DNA of 64,000 nucleotides from Muribaculaceae bacterium (GCA_017548365.1 JAFZAC010000022.1:46721-110720), one strand, 5' to 3'. Positions 29,615 to 38,425 are shown, counted from the first letter of the stretch. Numbers and translations are program-made. Notes: a model not told the origin generated them from the sequence alone.

Positions 29615-29624
29615 GCTTAACTAA

Positions 29625-29726
29625 TTAACCTTCTAATACCATTAACATAAACCTTAAAACAAAAATGAAAAAGAATTTTACGTCATCACGACGTGTAGAT
29701 TTCATAACCTTAAAAACTAATACCAT
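29625..29726 (-). CDS. Putative 33-residue small protein (or small RNA)
   Basis: A 33-codon ORF starting a few nucleotides after a predicted transcription start and ending just before a strong terminator. It has a basic/acidic middle (MKSTRRDD) and a hydrophobic C-terminal half (VKFFFIFVLRFMLMVLEG), like a small membrane peptide. There is no Shine-Dalgarno, as usual in this phylum. The alternative is that the about 145-nt RNA is itself the product, as in promoter-plus-terminator-bounded Bacteroidales small RNAs. I do not recognise a named family with certainty. Confidence 0.5.
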   Translation of the reverse strand: MVLVFKVMKSTRRDDVKFFFIFVLRFMLMVLEG

Positions 29727-29737
29727 GAAAACTGATG

Positions 29738-29769
29738 CAAAATTACACCCTTTTGCCTTACATTCCAAA
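29738..29769 (-). promoter_or_regulatory. Promoter of the short transcript
   Basis: Minus strand: TTTG (29769-29766), 20-bp spacer, TAATTTTG (29745-29738). It points towards the 33-residue ORF. The rest of 29770-30019 shows nothing I can name. Confidence 0.75.
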
Positions 29770-30019
29770 TTTTCTAACCAGAAAAATATGATTTTTAGGT
29801 ATTTCTTAACTTTATTTTATGTTTGTATATATATTTTTACAATAAATTCATGTTTTACCCCCCATTTTATTATTCTGCATACAAATATGAACAAAAATAC
29901 GTATTTTGGGGGGCATTCTAAAAGACGGCACCTACAGCTGACGCTTTAAAAACGTGAACAGAAAGAGTCTCCTTTCTTATTCATGTAACCATAACCACAT
30001 AAGGCGAAGTAACCTAGAC

Positions 30020-30059
30020 AAAAAAGAGGGACTCACTCAAAATTGAGCGAATCCCTTTT
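30020..30059 (-). terminator. Terminator after yebC
   Basis: An interrupted 13-position stem (30028-30040 with 30043-30055) flanked by an A-run and a T-run, so it can act in both directions. It lies 22 bp after the yebC stop. Confidence 0.85.
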
Positions 30060-30080
30060 CTCATTAACATTAAAGGGCTT

Positions 30081-30806
30081 TTATTCTAATCCGGCCTCTT
30101 TCATGTTGGTGAACACGTTTTGCACATCGTCGTCCTCCTCAAGCACCTCAAGGAGTTTGTCCATGTCGGCAGTCTGCTCCTCGTTGAGGGCTTTATAGTC
30201 TGCAGGCTCGTAAACGAACTCCGAACTCTTAATCTCAAAACCGTTCTCCTCAAGATACTTCTGGATATCACCATTCGACTCAAAAGCTGCGCTGATGATG
30301 ATTTCCTCCTCATCCTGCTCTATCTCCTCGGCGCCAAAATCAATAAGCTCGAGCTCCAAGTCTTCGAGAGAAACGCCGTCTTTAGGCTCGATGTGGAAAT
30401 AGGCCTTGTGGCTGAACATAAAAGCCACGCTGCCCGAGTTGCCCAGCTGTCCGCCCTTCTTGCTGAAATAGCTGCGCAGGTTGGCAACAGTGCGAGTAGT
30501 GTTGTCGGTAGCGGTCTCAACGAGGATGGCGATGCCGTGAGGTCCGTATCCCTCGTAAATCACTTCCTTGTAATCGCTTGCATCCTTGTCGCTCGCCTTC
30601 TTAATGGCGCGTTCAACGGTATCTTTTGGCATATTGGCTGCCTTGGCGTTAGCCATGAGGGCACGCAGACGAGAATTTGATGTTGGATCTGGACCACCGG
30701 CCTTAACAGCCATTGTGATTTCCTTACCAATCTTAGTGAACGTGCGGGACATGCTTCCCCAACGTTTCAGTTTTCTTGCTTTGCGGTATTCAAAAGCTCT
30801 TCCCAT
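30081..30806 (-). CDS. yebC: YebC/PmpR family transcriptional regulator
   Basis: 241 residues. The N-terminus (MGRAFEYRKARKLKRW), the NARLRALMANAKAANMPKDTVERAI-like region, YEGYGPHGIAILVE near 85-100 and the acidic C-terminal domain are characteristic. In other bacteria YebC-type proteins bind DNA or relieve ribosome stalling at proline stretches. The C-terminal third is strongly acidic. A cupin gene lies upstream, 32 nt away, on the same strand. Confidence 0.95.
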   Translation of the reverse strand: MGRAFEYRKARKLKRWGSMSRTFTKIGKEITMAVKAGGPDPTSNSRLRALMANAKAANMPKDTVERAIKKASDKDASDYKEVIYEGYGPHGIAILVETATDNTTRTVANLRSYFSKKGGQLGNSGSVAFMFSHKAYFHIEPKDGVSLEDLELELIDFGAEEIEQDEEEIIISAAFESNGDIQKYLEENGFEIKSSEFVYEPADYKALNEEQTADMDKLLEVLEEDDDVQNVFTNMKEAGLE

Positions 30807-30838
30807 AAATCTATTAATTATTTAGTTATTAATATTTC

Positions 30839-31174
30839 TCATTTTTGATGTACTGGCACAACGGCAACAAATACCAGCGGCTCAACTCCATTGTTGATGA
30901 GGCTGTGACTGTGACCCATAGGGCAATAGTGAGCCTGACCAGGCAACAGCTTCTCTTCGCCGTTATCTGTAAGTACAGTAGCTTCGCCCTCGAGAAAATA
31001 CATAATCTCACTGTCGGTATCATGGCTGTGGTAACCAATCGATGCTCCTGGCTCTAGTGTGCCAAGCATGATTTTATTGTTCTCGTCGACAAATCGACGA
31101 GATTTATATTCCTTCTCGCCACCCTTAAAATTGGCAGCGACATTTAATGGCAGTGAACTAAAATCAATTATCAT
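30839..31174 (-). CDS. Single-domain cupin protein
   Basis: 111 residues. The two cupin motifs are visible: GYHSHDTDSEIMYFLEGEA (His, His, Glu ligands) and GQAHYCPMGHSHSLIN with the last His. It is a small beta-barrel likely to bind a divalent metal; the substrate is unknown. It lies between pheT and yebC on the same strand, with 51 nt and 32 nt gaps, so it may be part of that transcript. Confidence 0.88.
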   Translation of the reverse strand: MIIDFSSLPLNVAANFKGGEKEYKSRRFVDENNKIMLGTLEPGASIGYHSHDTDSEIMYFLEGEATVLTDNGEEKLLPGQAHYCPMGHSHSLINNGVEPLVFVAVVPVHQK

Positions 31175-31225
31175 ATGTGCTATTTTTTATTTTGTATTGA
31201 TTTCAAGGCGCAGCCTAATTATGCA

Positions 31226-33691
31226 TTACCTTAGCTTCGCTCCCACTTGCTTCTCGAGGTTTGCTATGATTTTGTTCATTACTGCATCAATCTGCTTGTC
31301 TTGCAAGGTCTTGATGTCATCTTGTAAAATGACACTTATAGCATAAGACTTCTTGCCAGCCTCAAGGTTCTTGCCCTCATAGACGTCGAAGAGATTCACT
31401 TCACGCAACAGTTTACGCTCGCTCTGCTCAACAACCTTCTTGATGTCCTCATAGGTGACATTACCATCAACGAGCAATGCCAAGTCGCGGCGCACGGGCA
31501 AGGTCTTGGGCAGGTCGGCAAATTTGGTCTTGGCCTTAGCTGCCATTTTGCAGGTGGCATTCCAGTCAAGTTCAGCAAAGTATACCACTTGAGTGCAGTG
31601 AGTCTTCTTGTGTTGCTCAGCAGTGATAATTCCAAGCTCTGCAATGAGTTTGCCGCCACGGTTCTTATAGGCGAGCCCCAGGGCAAATACATCATTTTCA
31701 AACTCCTCAATTATGAGGTCGCGTTCAGCTATGCCCAAACGGCGGAAAATATTCTCCACAGTTGCTTTCAGGTCATAAAAACCAAGTTTGCGAGGCTTAT
31801 CGGTCCAACTGTCACCGTGATTCTCACCTGTTAGCCACAAACCCAAGGCAGTGTGCTCGGCATATGGCGCCAGAGCGACCTCCTCATTGCTGGCCTCGGG
31901 GCTGAAGTGGTAAACGTTGCCAAACTCATACATCTTGAGGTTAGGGTTCTTGTGGTTGATATTGCGCGCAGCACTCTCAAGGCCACCAAAAAGCAGGGTC
32001 TGGCGCATCAAGCTCAAATCGCTGCTCAAAGGGTTCATGACATGAACGCAATTAGCCTCGGGATAGGTCTCGCAGCCCTCATAGTAGCTCTGTGCCGTGA
32101 GCGAGTTGTTCATTATCTCGTAATAACCTTGTGAACTTAACTGGTTAGAGATAAGCTCCTGCATATCGTCGCGGAAGTCAACCATGCCTTTGATAGAAAG
32201 CGAACTCTTTACTTGAGTATCAATCTCTACATTGTTATAACCATAAACACGGAGGATATCCTCGACCACGTCACATGGGCGCTGCACGTCAACACGGTAG
32301 GTGGGAACCACAAGATTGAGCTTCTCGTCGTCTTCAGCCTCTATTTTCATCTCAAGGCTCTCAACAATGCTCTTAACTGTCTCTTTATCGAGTTTTTTAC
32401 CAATGAGGTTGTTCACATAGTCATAGCGCAGCTCTACGGGGAATCCGGGGAAGTCGTGCTGCTTGACATCAACAATCTCGCCACAAATCTCGCCACCGGC
32501 AATCTCCTTGATGAGCATGGCTGCAAGTTTGAGGTTATAAATAACATCATTGGGGTCTATACCACGCTCAAAGCGGAACGATGCGTCAGTGTTCAAGGCA
32601 AAACGGCGAGCACTCTTCCTTATCCACGTGGGATGGAAATAGGCTGCCTCGAGGAAGATGTCGGTAGTCTCCTCGGTAACACCGCTGTCAAGGCCGCCAA
32701 ACACGCCACCAATGCACATAGGCTCCTCGGTGTTGCAAATCATCAAGTCGCGGTCTGTGAGCGTACGCTCCACACCGTCGAGGGTGACGAACTTAGTGCC
32801 TGGCTTGCATGTCTTAACCACCACTTTGCCACCTTTAATCTTGTTGAGGTCAAAACTATGCAATGGTTGGTTGGTGCCAAGCAGAATATAGTTGGTAATA
32901 TCTACAATGCTGTTGATTGGGCGCTGGCCTACGGTTGTCAAGAAATCCTTGAGCCACTTGGGGCTCTCACCCACCTTGACGTTACGTATGGTCAAACCAC
33001 AGTAGCGCGGGCATGCTTCGCCGTTCTCAACCTCAACGGGTATACCTCCGTCTTTACGGTCTATTTTGAAATCATCAACACTGGGCCTGTGCAAGTTGCC
33101 GTCCTTACCGTGGCACTTGAGCCAAGCATTGAGATCACGGGCAACGCCGTAGTGCGATCCACCATCGATGCGGTTGGGGGTGAGGTCTACCTCAATGAGC
33201 CAATCGCTCTCGATGCCATAGTAGGTGGCGGCAGGGGTACCTACAACTTCATCCTCGGGCAGGACAATGATACCGGCATGGTCACTGCCAATGCCTATCT
33301 CGTCTTCGGCACAAATCATGCCGAACGACTCGGTACCACGCAGTTTCGACTTCTTTATTACAAATTCATTGTCGCCATCGTAGAGCACTGTGCCCACGGT
33401 TGCTACCATCACCTTTTGACCTGCTGTCACGTTGGGGGCTCCGCACACAATCTGCACTGGCTCCTCGCCATTGCCCAGGTCCACAGTAGTGAGGTGCAGA
33501 TGGTCACTGTTGGGATGTGGCTCACAGGTGAGAACCTTGCCCACTACGATACCCTTGAGGCCACCGCGAATTGTCTCTACCTCCTCGACAGAACCCACCT
33601 CAAGTCCAAGCGATGTCAAAGCGTCGCCCACCTCTTGAGCAGTGAGATCAAAGTCAAGGTATTGTTTCAACCATTTTAATGATATATTCAT
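31226..33691 (-). CDS. pheT: Phenylalanyl-tRNA synthetase beta subunit
   Basis: 821 residues. N-terminal tRNA-binding OB fold (about 40-150, VVGKVLTCEPHPNSDHL), the B3/B4 editing domain, B5 domain, the catalytic-like core, and the C-terminal anticodon-binding domain (FADLPKTLPVRRDLALLVD). It pairs with PheS, which is not in the window. The length is normal for the long bacterial form. Confidence 0.97.
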   Translation of the reverse strand: MNISLKWLKQYLDFDLTAQEVGDALTSLGLEVGSVEEVETIRGGLKGIVVGKVLTCEPHPNSDHLHLTTVDLGNGEEPVQIVCGAPNVTAGQKVMVATVGTVLYDGDNEFVIKKSKLRGTESFGMICAEDEIGIGSDHAGIIVLPEDEVVGTPAATYYGIESDWLIEVDLTPNRIDGGSHYGVARDLNAWLKCHGKDGNLHRPSVDDFKIDRKDGGIPVEVENGEACPRYCGLTIRNVKVGESPKWLKDFLTTVGQRPINSIVDITNYILLGTNQPLHSFDLNKIKGGKVVVKTCKPGTKFVTLDGVERTLTDRDLMICNTEEPMCIGGVFGGLDSGVTEETTDIFLEAAYFHPTWIRKSARRFALNTDASFRFERGIDPNDVIYNLKLAAMLIKEIAGGEICGEIVDVKQHDFPGFPVELRYDYVNNLIGKKLDKETVKSIVESLEMKIEAEDDEKLNLVVPTYRVDVQRPCDVVEDILRVYGYNNVEIDTQVKSSLSIKGMVDFRDDMQELISNQLSSQGYYEIMNNSLTAQSYYEGCETYPEANCVHVMNPLSSDLSLMRQTLLFGGLESAARNINHKNPNLKMYEFGNVYHFSPEASNEEVALAPYAEHTALGLWLTGENHGDSWTDKPRKLGFYDLKATVENIFRRLGIAERDLIIEEFENDVFALGLAYKNRGGKLIAELGIITAEQHKKTHCTQVVYFAELDWNATCKMAAKAKTKFADLPKTLPVRRDLALLVDGNVTYEDIKKVVEQSERKLLREVNLFDVYEGKNLEAGKKSYAISVILQDDIKTLQDKQIDAVMNKIIANLEKQVGAKLR

Positions 33692-33787
33692 AATACTATG
33701 TTGTTATGTTTTTAGTTTCCTGAATGTTACAAGATTGAGAAACTATGCTTGCACTAAAAAATCGAGCCCATTTTCCCAATCAAGGTG

Positions 33788-33795
33788 CAAAGTTA
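33788..33795 (-). promoter_or_regulatory. -7 box of pheT
   Basis: TAACTTTG on the minus strand, 96 bp before the pheT ATG. In the rest of 33692-34071 the only other signal is a CATTTCATCAC near-match to the LytTR-like half-site at 33999-34009. Confidence 0.6.
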
Positions 33796-34071
33796 CTAAT
33801 TTTTATTTTAATGTGTAACGTTTAGTCGTGAAAGTTTGCTGAAGAGTAAAACGAAACACAAAAAAGTGTTTGGTTTTCAGTCAGCTGCGCCACACAGCAA
33901 TTTTACTAGGCGATCAAATCATTTTGATTCTATCTCAATTACCACCCTGAAAATCAACCACCACAATATAAAAACTTTAAAATATCATCTATCCCCACCA
34001 TTTCATCACTTAAACTAGGGCATTTTGCAACTTTTATAAATTATTGTAGTCTAATTTACAAAACATTATTG

Positions 34072-34079
34072 TACTTTTG
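34072..34079 (+). promoter_or_regulatory. -7 box of the Cys-module operon
   Basis: TACTTTTG, 25 bp before the ATG at 34105. No good -33 box. Confidence 0.55.
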
Positions 34080-34104
34080 TCAAACCGAAAACTATAAAAC
34101 AAAA

Positions 34105-34905
34105 ATGACATACGGAAAGAAAATATGTGAGACGTTGAAGGCTATCCGCAGTGAGATAGCGAGTGCCAACGATATAGATTATACTCCCACGCCTTGCAAC
34201 CACAAGGGAGACTGCGAGGGGACTTGCCCAGTGTGCGAAGGTGAAATGCGATGGCTTGAGCGACAGCTCATAAACCGCAAAGCGCTAGGCAAAACTGTTG
34301 CCATAGCAGGACTGAGCTTGGCGTTGAGCGGAATGGCCTATGCCGCACCCACATCGCCACAAACCAAGCGTGGGAATGGCTCTCATCAGCCCCCACCACA
34401 AGTCAAGCGACCTCACCCACCAGGAGGAATACCTGATGATCACAGAACATCGGGCGTAGTACGCAGACCTGATCCACCTCAGCGACCTGGCCGACCTGGA
34501 AAGAATATTAGTCCCCAAACGAATAGCAACACGACCGACATTGATTCAATCTACACCACTGTCGACAGTGTAGCCACATTCCCCGGCGGCGATGAAGCTT
34601 TGGACTCACTCATCAGGAGTAAGCTCAGTATCCCCGACAGCATTCTGGCTCCAATTAAGGAGATTCACGGCACTTTGAGAGCACGTTGCATTGTCAAGTG
34701 CCTGATTGAAGACGATGGCACAGTGAGCGACGCGGTTATTGAGAAGACTACCACTGCCGAATTATTCGACAACGAGGCATTGAGAGTGGTTAGAGAACTG
34801 CCACCGTTTGAGCCTGCACGCATCCTCGACTTCCCCGTGCGCTCTTGGATATATATCCCAGTAGAATTCATCTACGATTTCTCACAAAAAGAAACCGACA
34901 ATTAA
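34105..34905 (+). CDS. Cys-module membrane protein with TonB C-terminal domain
   Basis: 266 residues from the ATG at 34105 (the frame is open 36 bases further up, without a better start). Residues 1-55 form the module shared with the next two genes: GKKICETLKAIRSEIA, a CX5CX3CX2C motif (CNHKGDCEGTCPVC) and RWLERQL. A hydrophobic segment at about 70-88 follows (VAIAGLSLALSGMAYA), then a Pro-rich linker and a TonB C-terminal domain beginning at FPGGDEALDSLI. So it may transduce inner-membrane energy to an outer-membrane receptor, with a cytoplasmic four-Cys head (topology inferred). The first 50 codons are very similar in DNA to those at 35433. Confidence 0.82.
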   Translation: MTYGKKICETLKAIRSEIASANDIDYTPTPCNHKGDCEGTCPVCEGEMRWLERQLINRKALGKTVAIAGLSLALSGMAYAAPTSPQTKRGNGSHQPPPQVKRPHPPGGIPDDHRTSGVVRRPDPPQRPGRPGKNISPQTNSNTTDIDSIYTTVDSVATFPGGDEALDSLIRSKLSIPDSILAPIKEIHGTLRARCIVKCLIEDDGTVSDAVIEKTTTAELFDNEALRVVRELPPFEPARILDFPVRSWIYIPVEFIYDFSQKETDN

Positions 34906-34912
34906 CATAATT

Positions 34913-35404
34913 ATGAAACGAGGCAAGAGAATATGTGAAACCCTCAAAAACATCAGGCGAGAAATTGCCGTTGCCAATGAGATTGACTATAACCCCACTG
35001 AGTGCAATCACGAAGGTGATTGCGCTGGCACATGCCCTAAGTGCGAGAGCGAGACACGGTGGCTTGAGCGCCAACTGCGCAATCGTCAGGCACTGGGTAA
35101 AGCGGTAACAATTGCCGGACTGAGTGTGGCACTGGGTGCTATGTCGTCATGCAACTTCTTTGAGCAATATAAAAAAGACAAGACATTAGGCCTCGTACCT
35201 GATACAAGCTACTGCTCACCTGTCGATAGTGATAACCATATGCTTGAGGGCGATGTACCTATGAACGGCCCTCATGACACCATAGAAGCATTAATGCCTA
35301 TGGACAGAACCACCCCACTCTCCAACAAAGGTAATGACGATGAGGAAGAGCAATTGATGGGCGAAGTAGCAGTTGACGAGAACGGTAATATTGGCGACCT
35401 ATAA
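34913..35404 (+). CDS. Cys-module membrane-anchored protein, paralogue 2
   Basis: 163 residues. Same N-terminal module: GKRICETLKNIRREIA, CNHEGDCAGTCPKC, RWLERQLRNRQALGK. The hydrophobic stretch VTIAGLSVALGAMSSC ends in a possible lipobox Cys, but about 65 residues before it would be an odd signal peptide, so a membrane anchor is equally possible. The C-terminal part is short, acidic and without a known domain; it ends with LMGEVAVDENG, similar to the LMGDVA of the next gene. It starts 7 nt after the previous stop. Function unknown. Confidence 0.8.
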   Translation: MKRGKRICETLKNIRREIAVANEIDYNPTECNHEGDCAGTCPKCESETRWLERQLRNRQALGKAVTIAGLSVALGAMSSCNFFEQYKKDKTLGLVPDTSYCSPVDSDNHMLEGDVPMNGPHDTIEALMPMDRTTPLSNKGNDDEEEQLMGEVAVDENGNIGDL

Positions 35405-35432
35405 TATTTGTAACTTATAACTGACTACTATT

Positions 35433-35876
35433 ATGAAACAAGGTAAATATATTTGCGAAACATTGAAGGCTATCCGCAGCGAGATAGCGAGTGCCAACGA
35501 GATAGACTACCAGCCCACCGAGTGCAACCACGAGGGCGAGTGTGCAGGCACCTGTCCCAAGTGTGAGAGTGAGATGCGGTGGCTCGAGCGGCAGCTGCGC
35601 AACCGCCAGGCATTAGGCAAGGCTGTGACAATTGCTGGACTGAGCGTGGCGCTAGGTGCAATGTCGTCGTGCCACCCCAAGATTTTTCAGCCAGATGGTT
35701 ATCTTGAGCCAATAAATACACCACAGGACACCATAGCAAACAAAGGCATCAAAACCCCACCTTCTACACTAATTGTCCCTGTCGACAGCACCGAGGAACC
35801 CATCCAGCTCATGGGCGATGTGGCATGTATGCCCGATACAACCGCCATCCAGCAACCCAAGAAAACAACAAAGTAA
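35433..35876 (+). CDS. Cys-module membrane-anchored protein, paralogue 3
   Basis: 147 residues. The module is again complete: GKYICETLKAIRSEIA, CNHEGECAGTCPKC, RWLERQLRNRQALGK and the segment ending GAMSSC. The C-terminal part (about 60 residues) is Pro/Thr-rich with LMGDVACMPD near the end. It follows the previous gene by 28 nt and lies 33 nt before a radical SAM gene. The three paralogues look like a recent local duplication, because their first 150 bases are nearly identical while the C-terminal parts differ. Confidence 0.8.
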   Translation: MKQGKYICETLKAIRSEIASANEIDYQPTECNHEGECAGTCPKCESEMRWLERQLRNRQALGKAVTIAGLSVALGAMSSCHPKIFQPDGYLEPINTPQDTIANKGIKTPPSTLIVPVDSTEEPIQLMGDVACMPDTTAIQQPKKTTK

Positions 35877-35909
35877 TAGCTGGTTCAAAAGATAAATGAT
35901 ATAACAGTT

Positions 35910-36542
35910 ATGGAAAAGAAAGAACTCTCAGCGCCTTTCATTGGCATCGTCAGGCACCGGCTTGCCACCGATGGCAAGGGGGTTACAACGCTGGCGGCTT
36001 TCCACAACTGTCCGTTGCGGTGTAAATACTGCCTCAACCCACATTGTCTTGACCCCAAGATGGTGTGGCGCAACATCACTACCAGCGAGCTGCTAGACGA
36101 GCTGCTTCTCGACAACCTTTACTTCCTCGCCACTGGCGGCGGGGTGACATTTGGCGGAGGCGAGCCGCTGCTGCGCAGTGAGTTTATCGAAGAGTTCTGC
36201 CGCATCAAGCCAGCACAATGGAAAGTGAACATCGAGACCTCACTCAATGTGGACCGCAGCCACCTGGAGCGCGTAATGCCCCATGTGGATCAATACATGA
36301 TTGACATAAAGGACACAAATCCAACTATCTACAAAGAATACACCTCTCGCGACAATAAGCAAGTGCTCGATAACCTGCGATGGCTCTTAGCTCACGAAGG
36401 AATGGCCGAGAAAATTCTTGTGCGGCTGCCACACATCCCCGAGCACAACACACAGGCCGATGTGGACCGAAGCCGAGCTATGCTCGAAAAAATGGGAGTG
36501 AAGCATTTCGACGAGTTTGACTATATTGTCGCGGAGGATTGA
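35910..36542 (+). CDS. Small radical SAM protein, activating-enzyme type
   Basis: 210 residues. CX3CX2C cluster in HNCPLRCKYCLNPHC near residues 34-41, a GGG turn (ATGGGVTFGGGEPLL) for SAM binding, and the IDIKD and VRLPHIPEHN segments typical of glycyl-radical-activating-enzyme relatives. There is no C-terminal SPASM or extra cluster. No glycyl radical enzyme is next to it; instead it follows three Cys-module genes. Similar enzymes are common in Bacteroidales and their substrates are not known to me. Modification of the neighbouring Cys-module proteins is a hypothesis only. Confidence 0.88.
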   Translation: MEKKELSAPFIGIVRHRLATDGKGVTTLAAFHNCPLRCKYCLNPHCLDPKMVWRNITTSELLDELLLDNLYFLATGGGVTFGGGEPLLRSEFIEEFCRIKPAQWKVNIETSLNVDRSHLERVMPHVDQYMIDIKDTNPTIYKEYTSRDNKQVLDNLRWLLAHEGMAEKILVRLPHIPEHNTQADVDRSRAMLEKMGVKHFDEFDYIVAED

Positions 36543-36561
36543 TTTGAGCATCTCATAACAC

Positions 36562-36597
36562 AAAAAGTGACCTGGACAAAACGCCAGGTCGCTTTTC
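36562..36597. terminator. Bidirectional terminator
   Basis: Stem GTGACCTGG/CCAGGTCGC with an A-run before and a T-run after, between convergent genes (radical SAM, plus; aminopeptidase, minus). Confidence 0.9.
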
Positions 36598-36617
36598 CTA
36601 TATTGTTGTTGCGATAA

Positions 36618-38018
36618 TTAGTTGCCAGCCATAAATGCCTCAACATCCTTGGGATGATAAGGAATAATGTCCTTGCCCAAGAAGCGGCAGCCGTCGGCGG
36701 TGATTAGCACATCGTCCTCGATGCGGATACCTCCAAAGTCCTTGTAGGTCTCAATCTTGTCGAAGTTCAGGAACTCGGCGCAGTGCCCCTTTGCTCTCCA
36801 CTCATCAATGAGGTCAGGAATGAAGTAGATGCCTGGCTCGTCGGTAATGACAAAGCCTTCCTGCAGGCGACGACCCATACGAAGTGCGTTGGTGCCAAAC
36901 TGGTCGAGGCGGGGACGGGTCTCCTCGTCGAAGCCCACATAAATCTGTCCAAGACCTTCCATGTCGTGAACATCCATTCCCATCATGTGGCCCAAGCCGT
37001 GAGGCAGGAACAAGGCATGAGCGCCAGCGGCAACAGCCTCGTCAATATCGCCCTTCATCAGGCCCATAGCTTTTAGGCGCTCTGTCATCAAGCGGCAAAC
37101 TGCCATGTGAACGTCAAAGTATTTAACGCCAGGCTTAGCAACTTTCAGCACCAAGTCGTGGCAATCCTCCACAATACTGTAGATTGACAACTGACGAGAC
37201 GAGAACTTGCCGTTCACTGGCATCGTGCGAGTGTTGTCGCTGCAATAATGCTCGATTGTTTCGGCACCACAGTCACACAGCACCAGTCGTCCAGATTCCA
37301 GCTCTGCCATCGATGGAGCGCCATGCATAATCTCACCATGCTGAGAGAAGATGGTGCCAAAGCTCACTTGCGCACCATAGCTCTGAGCTATACCATTGAT
37401 TTGTCCGGCAATATATTTCTCGGTAACACCAGGTTTGATAAGCTTCATGGCAGTCGTGTGCATCTTGTAGCCTATGGCGCAGGCGCGCTCCAGCTCCTCT
37501 ATCTCGAGCGGAGTCTTTGCCGAGCGCATCTTGACAACGGCCATAATCAACTCGAGCGAAGCAGCCTCTTTTTGTTTGCTTGGATGGATGCCCAGCAAGT
37601 CCATGATTTGAATCATGGTGTCATGGCGATAAGGTGGCAAGAAGTGAACTTTGCGACCTTTAGCTACAGCGTCTTTTACAACTACCTCGAGTTGAGCCAT
37701 AGGTGCGCTGTTAGCTACGCCCACTTGAGCTGCCATGTCGGCCACACTATCCACCGAGCCATACCACACGATATCCTCAATATCGATATCATCGCCAAAG
37801 AGCGTTTCCTTGCCACTCTCTACATCTATCACACCCACAAGACCATCACGTTTCTGGCCAAAATAGTACAGGAACGAAGAGTCTTGACGGAAAGGATAAT
37901 AAGCATTGTTGGGGTAATTGTTGGGGGCCTCATTGTTACCAAAGAGCACTACCAAACCATCTTTCATGAGCTTTTTAAGCTCGTCACGGCGTTCTACATA
38001 AACTTCTTTGTTAAACAT
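36618..38018 (-). CDS. pepP: Xaa-Pro aminopeptidase, M24B family
   Basis: 466 residues. An N-terminal creatinase-like domain (1-170) and the pita-bread catalytic domain. Metal ligands are all visible: Asp in CDCGAE, Asp in YCSDNTRTMP, His in HGLGHMMGMDVHD, Glu in DEPGIYF and Glu in IRIEDDVL. It removes N-terminal residues before proline; cytoplasmic, since no signal is present. A -7 box TAACTTTG lies at 38071-38078. Confidence 0.95.
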   Translation of the reverse strand: MFNKEVYVERRDELKKLMKDGLVVLFGNNEAPNNYPNNAYYPFRQDSSFLYYFGQKRDGLVGVIDVESGKETLFGDDIDIEDIVWYGSVDSVADMAAQVGVANSAPMAQLEVVVKDAVAKGRKVHFLPPYRHDTMIQIMDLLGIHPSKQKEAASLELIMAVVKMRSAKTPLEIEELERACAIGYKMHTTAMKLIKPGVTEKYIAGQINGIAQSYGAQVSFGTIFSQHGEIMHGAPSMAELESGRLVLCDCGAETIEHYCSDNTRTMPVNGKFSSRQLSIYSIVEDCHDLVLKVAKPGVKYFDVHMAVCRLMTERLKAMGLMKGDIDEAVAAGAHALFLPHGLGHMMGMDVHDMEGLGQIYVGFDEETRPRLDQFGTNALRMGRRLQEGFVITDEPGIYFIPDLIDEWRAKGHCAEFLNFDKIETYKDFGGIRIEDDVLITADGCRFLGKDIIPYHPKDVEAFMAGN

Positions 38019-38070
38019 AATTAGGTTATCGGTTTTATTTGGTTATTAATCTTTTTTCATATTAAACGCT

Positions 38071-38078
38071 CAAAGTTA
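38071..38078 (-). promoter_or_regulatory. -7 box of the aminopeptidase gene
   Basis: TAACTTTG on the minus strand, 52 bp before the ATG. Confidence 0.6.
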
Positions 38079-38179
38079 GCAATAAATTGCGACATGTGCA
38101 AAAATAGCACTTGACGATAACGACAAATGCAATCTATAGGATTAAACATCAAAGCAAGCCCTAAAACCAGTTTTACTAG

Positions 38180-38401
38180 TCAATCCTCTTCTACATATAA
38201 AATCTTAGCTATAAAATAGCCAATGAAAGGTGTTAGAAATAAGGACAAAAGGTAGAAAACCCAATAACTCAAACCTTTCTCTTGTGCATATATTGCCACT
38301 TTATTGCAATACCTAAAGTAAACAATAAAAAAGGACACAAGAAGAACAATGGCTATTGCAAATCCAACCCAACGAAATATTCCAGCATTTAACAGTATCA
38401 T
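38180..38401 (-). CDS. Small membrane protein, two segments
   Basis: 73 residues; not recognised. Hydrophobic segments at about 8-30 (FRWVGFAIAIVLLVSFFIVY) and 47-68 (VFYLLSLFLTPFIGYFIAKI), a short charged loop between them with YCNKVAIYAQEKG, and an acidic end. It has a good -7 box 16 bp upstream (TATCTTTG, 38418-38425). A single-gene transcript with unknown role. Confidence 0.7.
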   Translation of the reverse strand: MILLNAGIFRWVGFAIAIVLLVSFFIVYFRYCNKVAIYAQEKGLSYWVFYLLSLFLTPFIGYFIAKILYVEED

Positions 38402-38417
38402 AATTAATTATTTTTTG

Positions 38418-38425
38418 CAAAGATA
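38418..38425 (-). promoter_or_regulatory. -7 box of the small membrane protein gene
   Basis: TATCTTTG on the minus strand, 16 bp before the ATG. The stretch 38426-38640 is AT-rich and shows nothing else. Confidence 0.65.

Noticed and set aside
29665..29949. Plus-strand 94-residue ORF
   Set aside because: It has no promoter or family and lies antisense to the minus-strand transcript with a clear promoter and terminator; composition is that of AT-rich intergenic DNA.
33999..34009. CATTTCATCAC as a fourth LytTR-type half-site upstream of the Cys-module operon
   Set aside because: Its distance to the -7 box is within 1 bp of the distal site in the three paralogue promoters, but there is no matching proximal half-site and no TTTGGAAAT, and about one single-mismatch hit is expected by chance in 64 kb.
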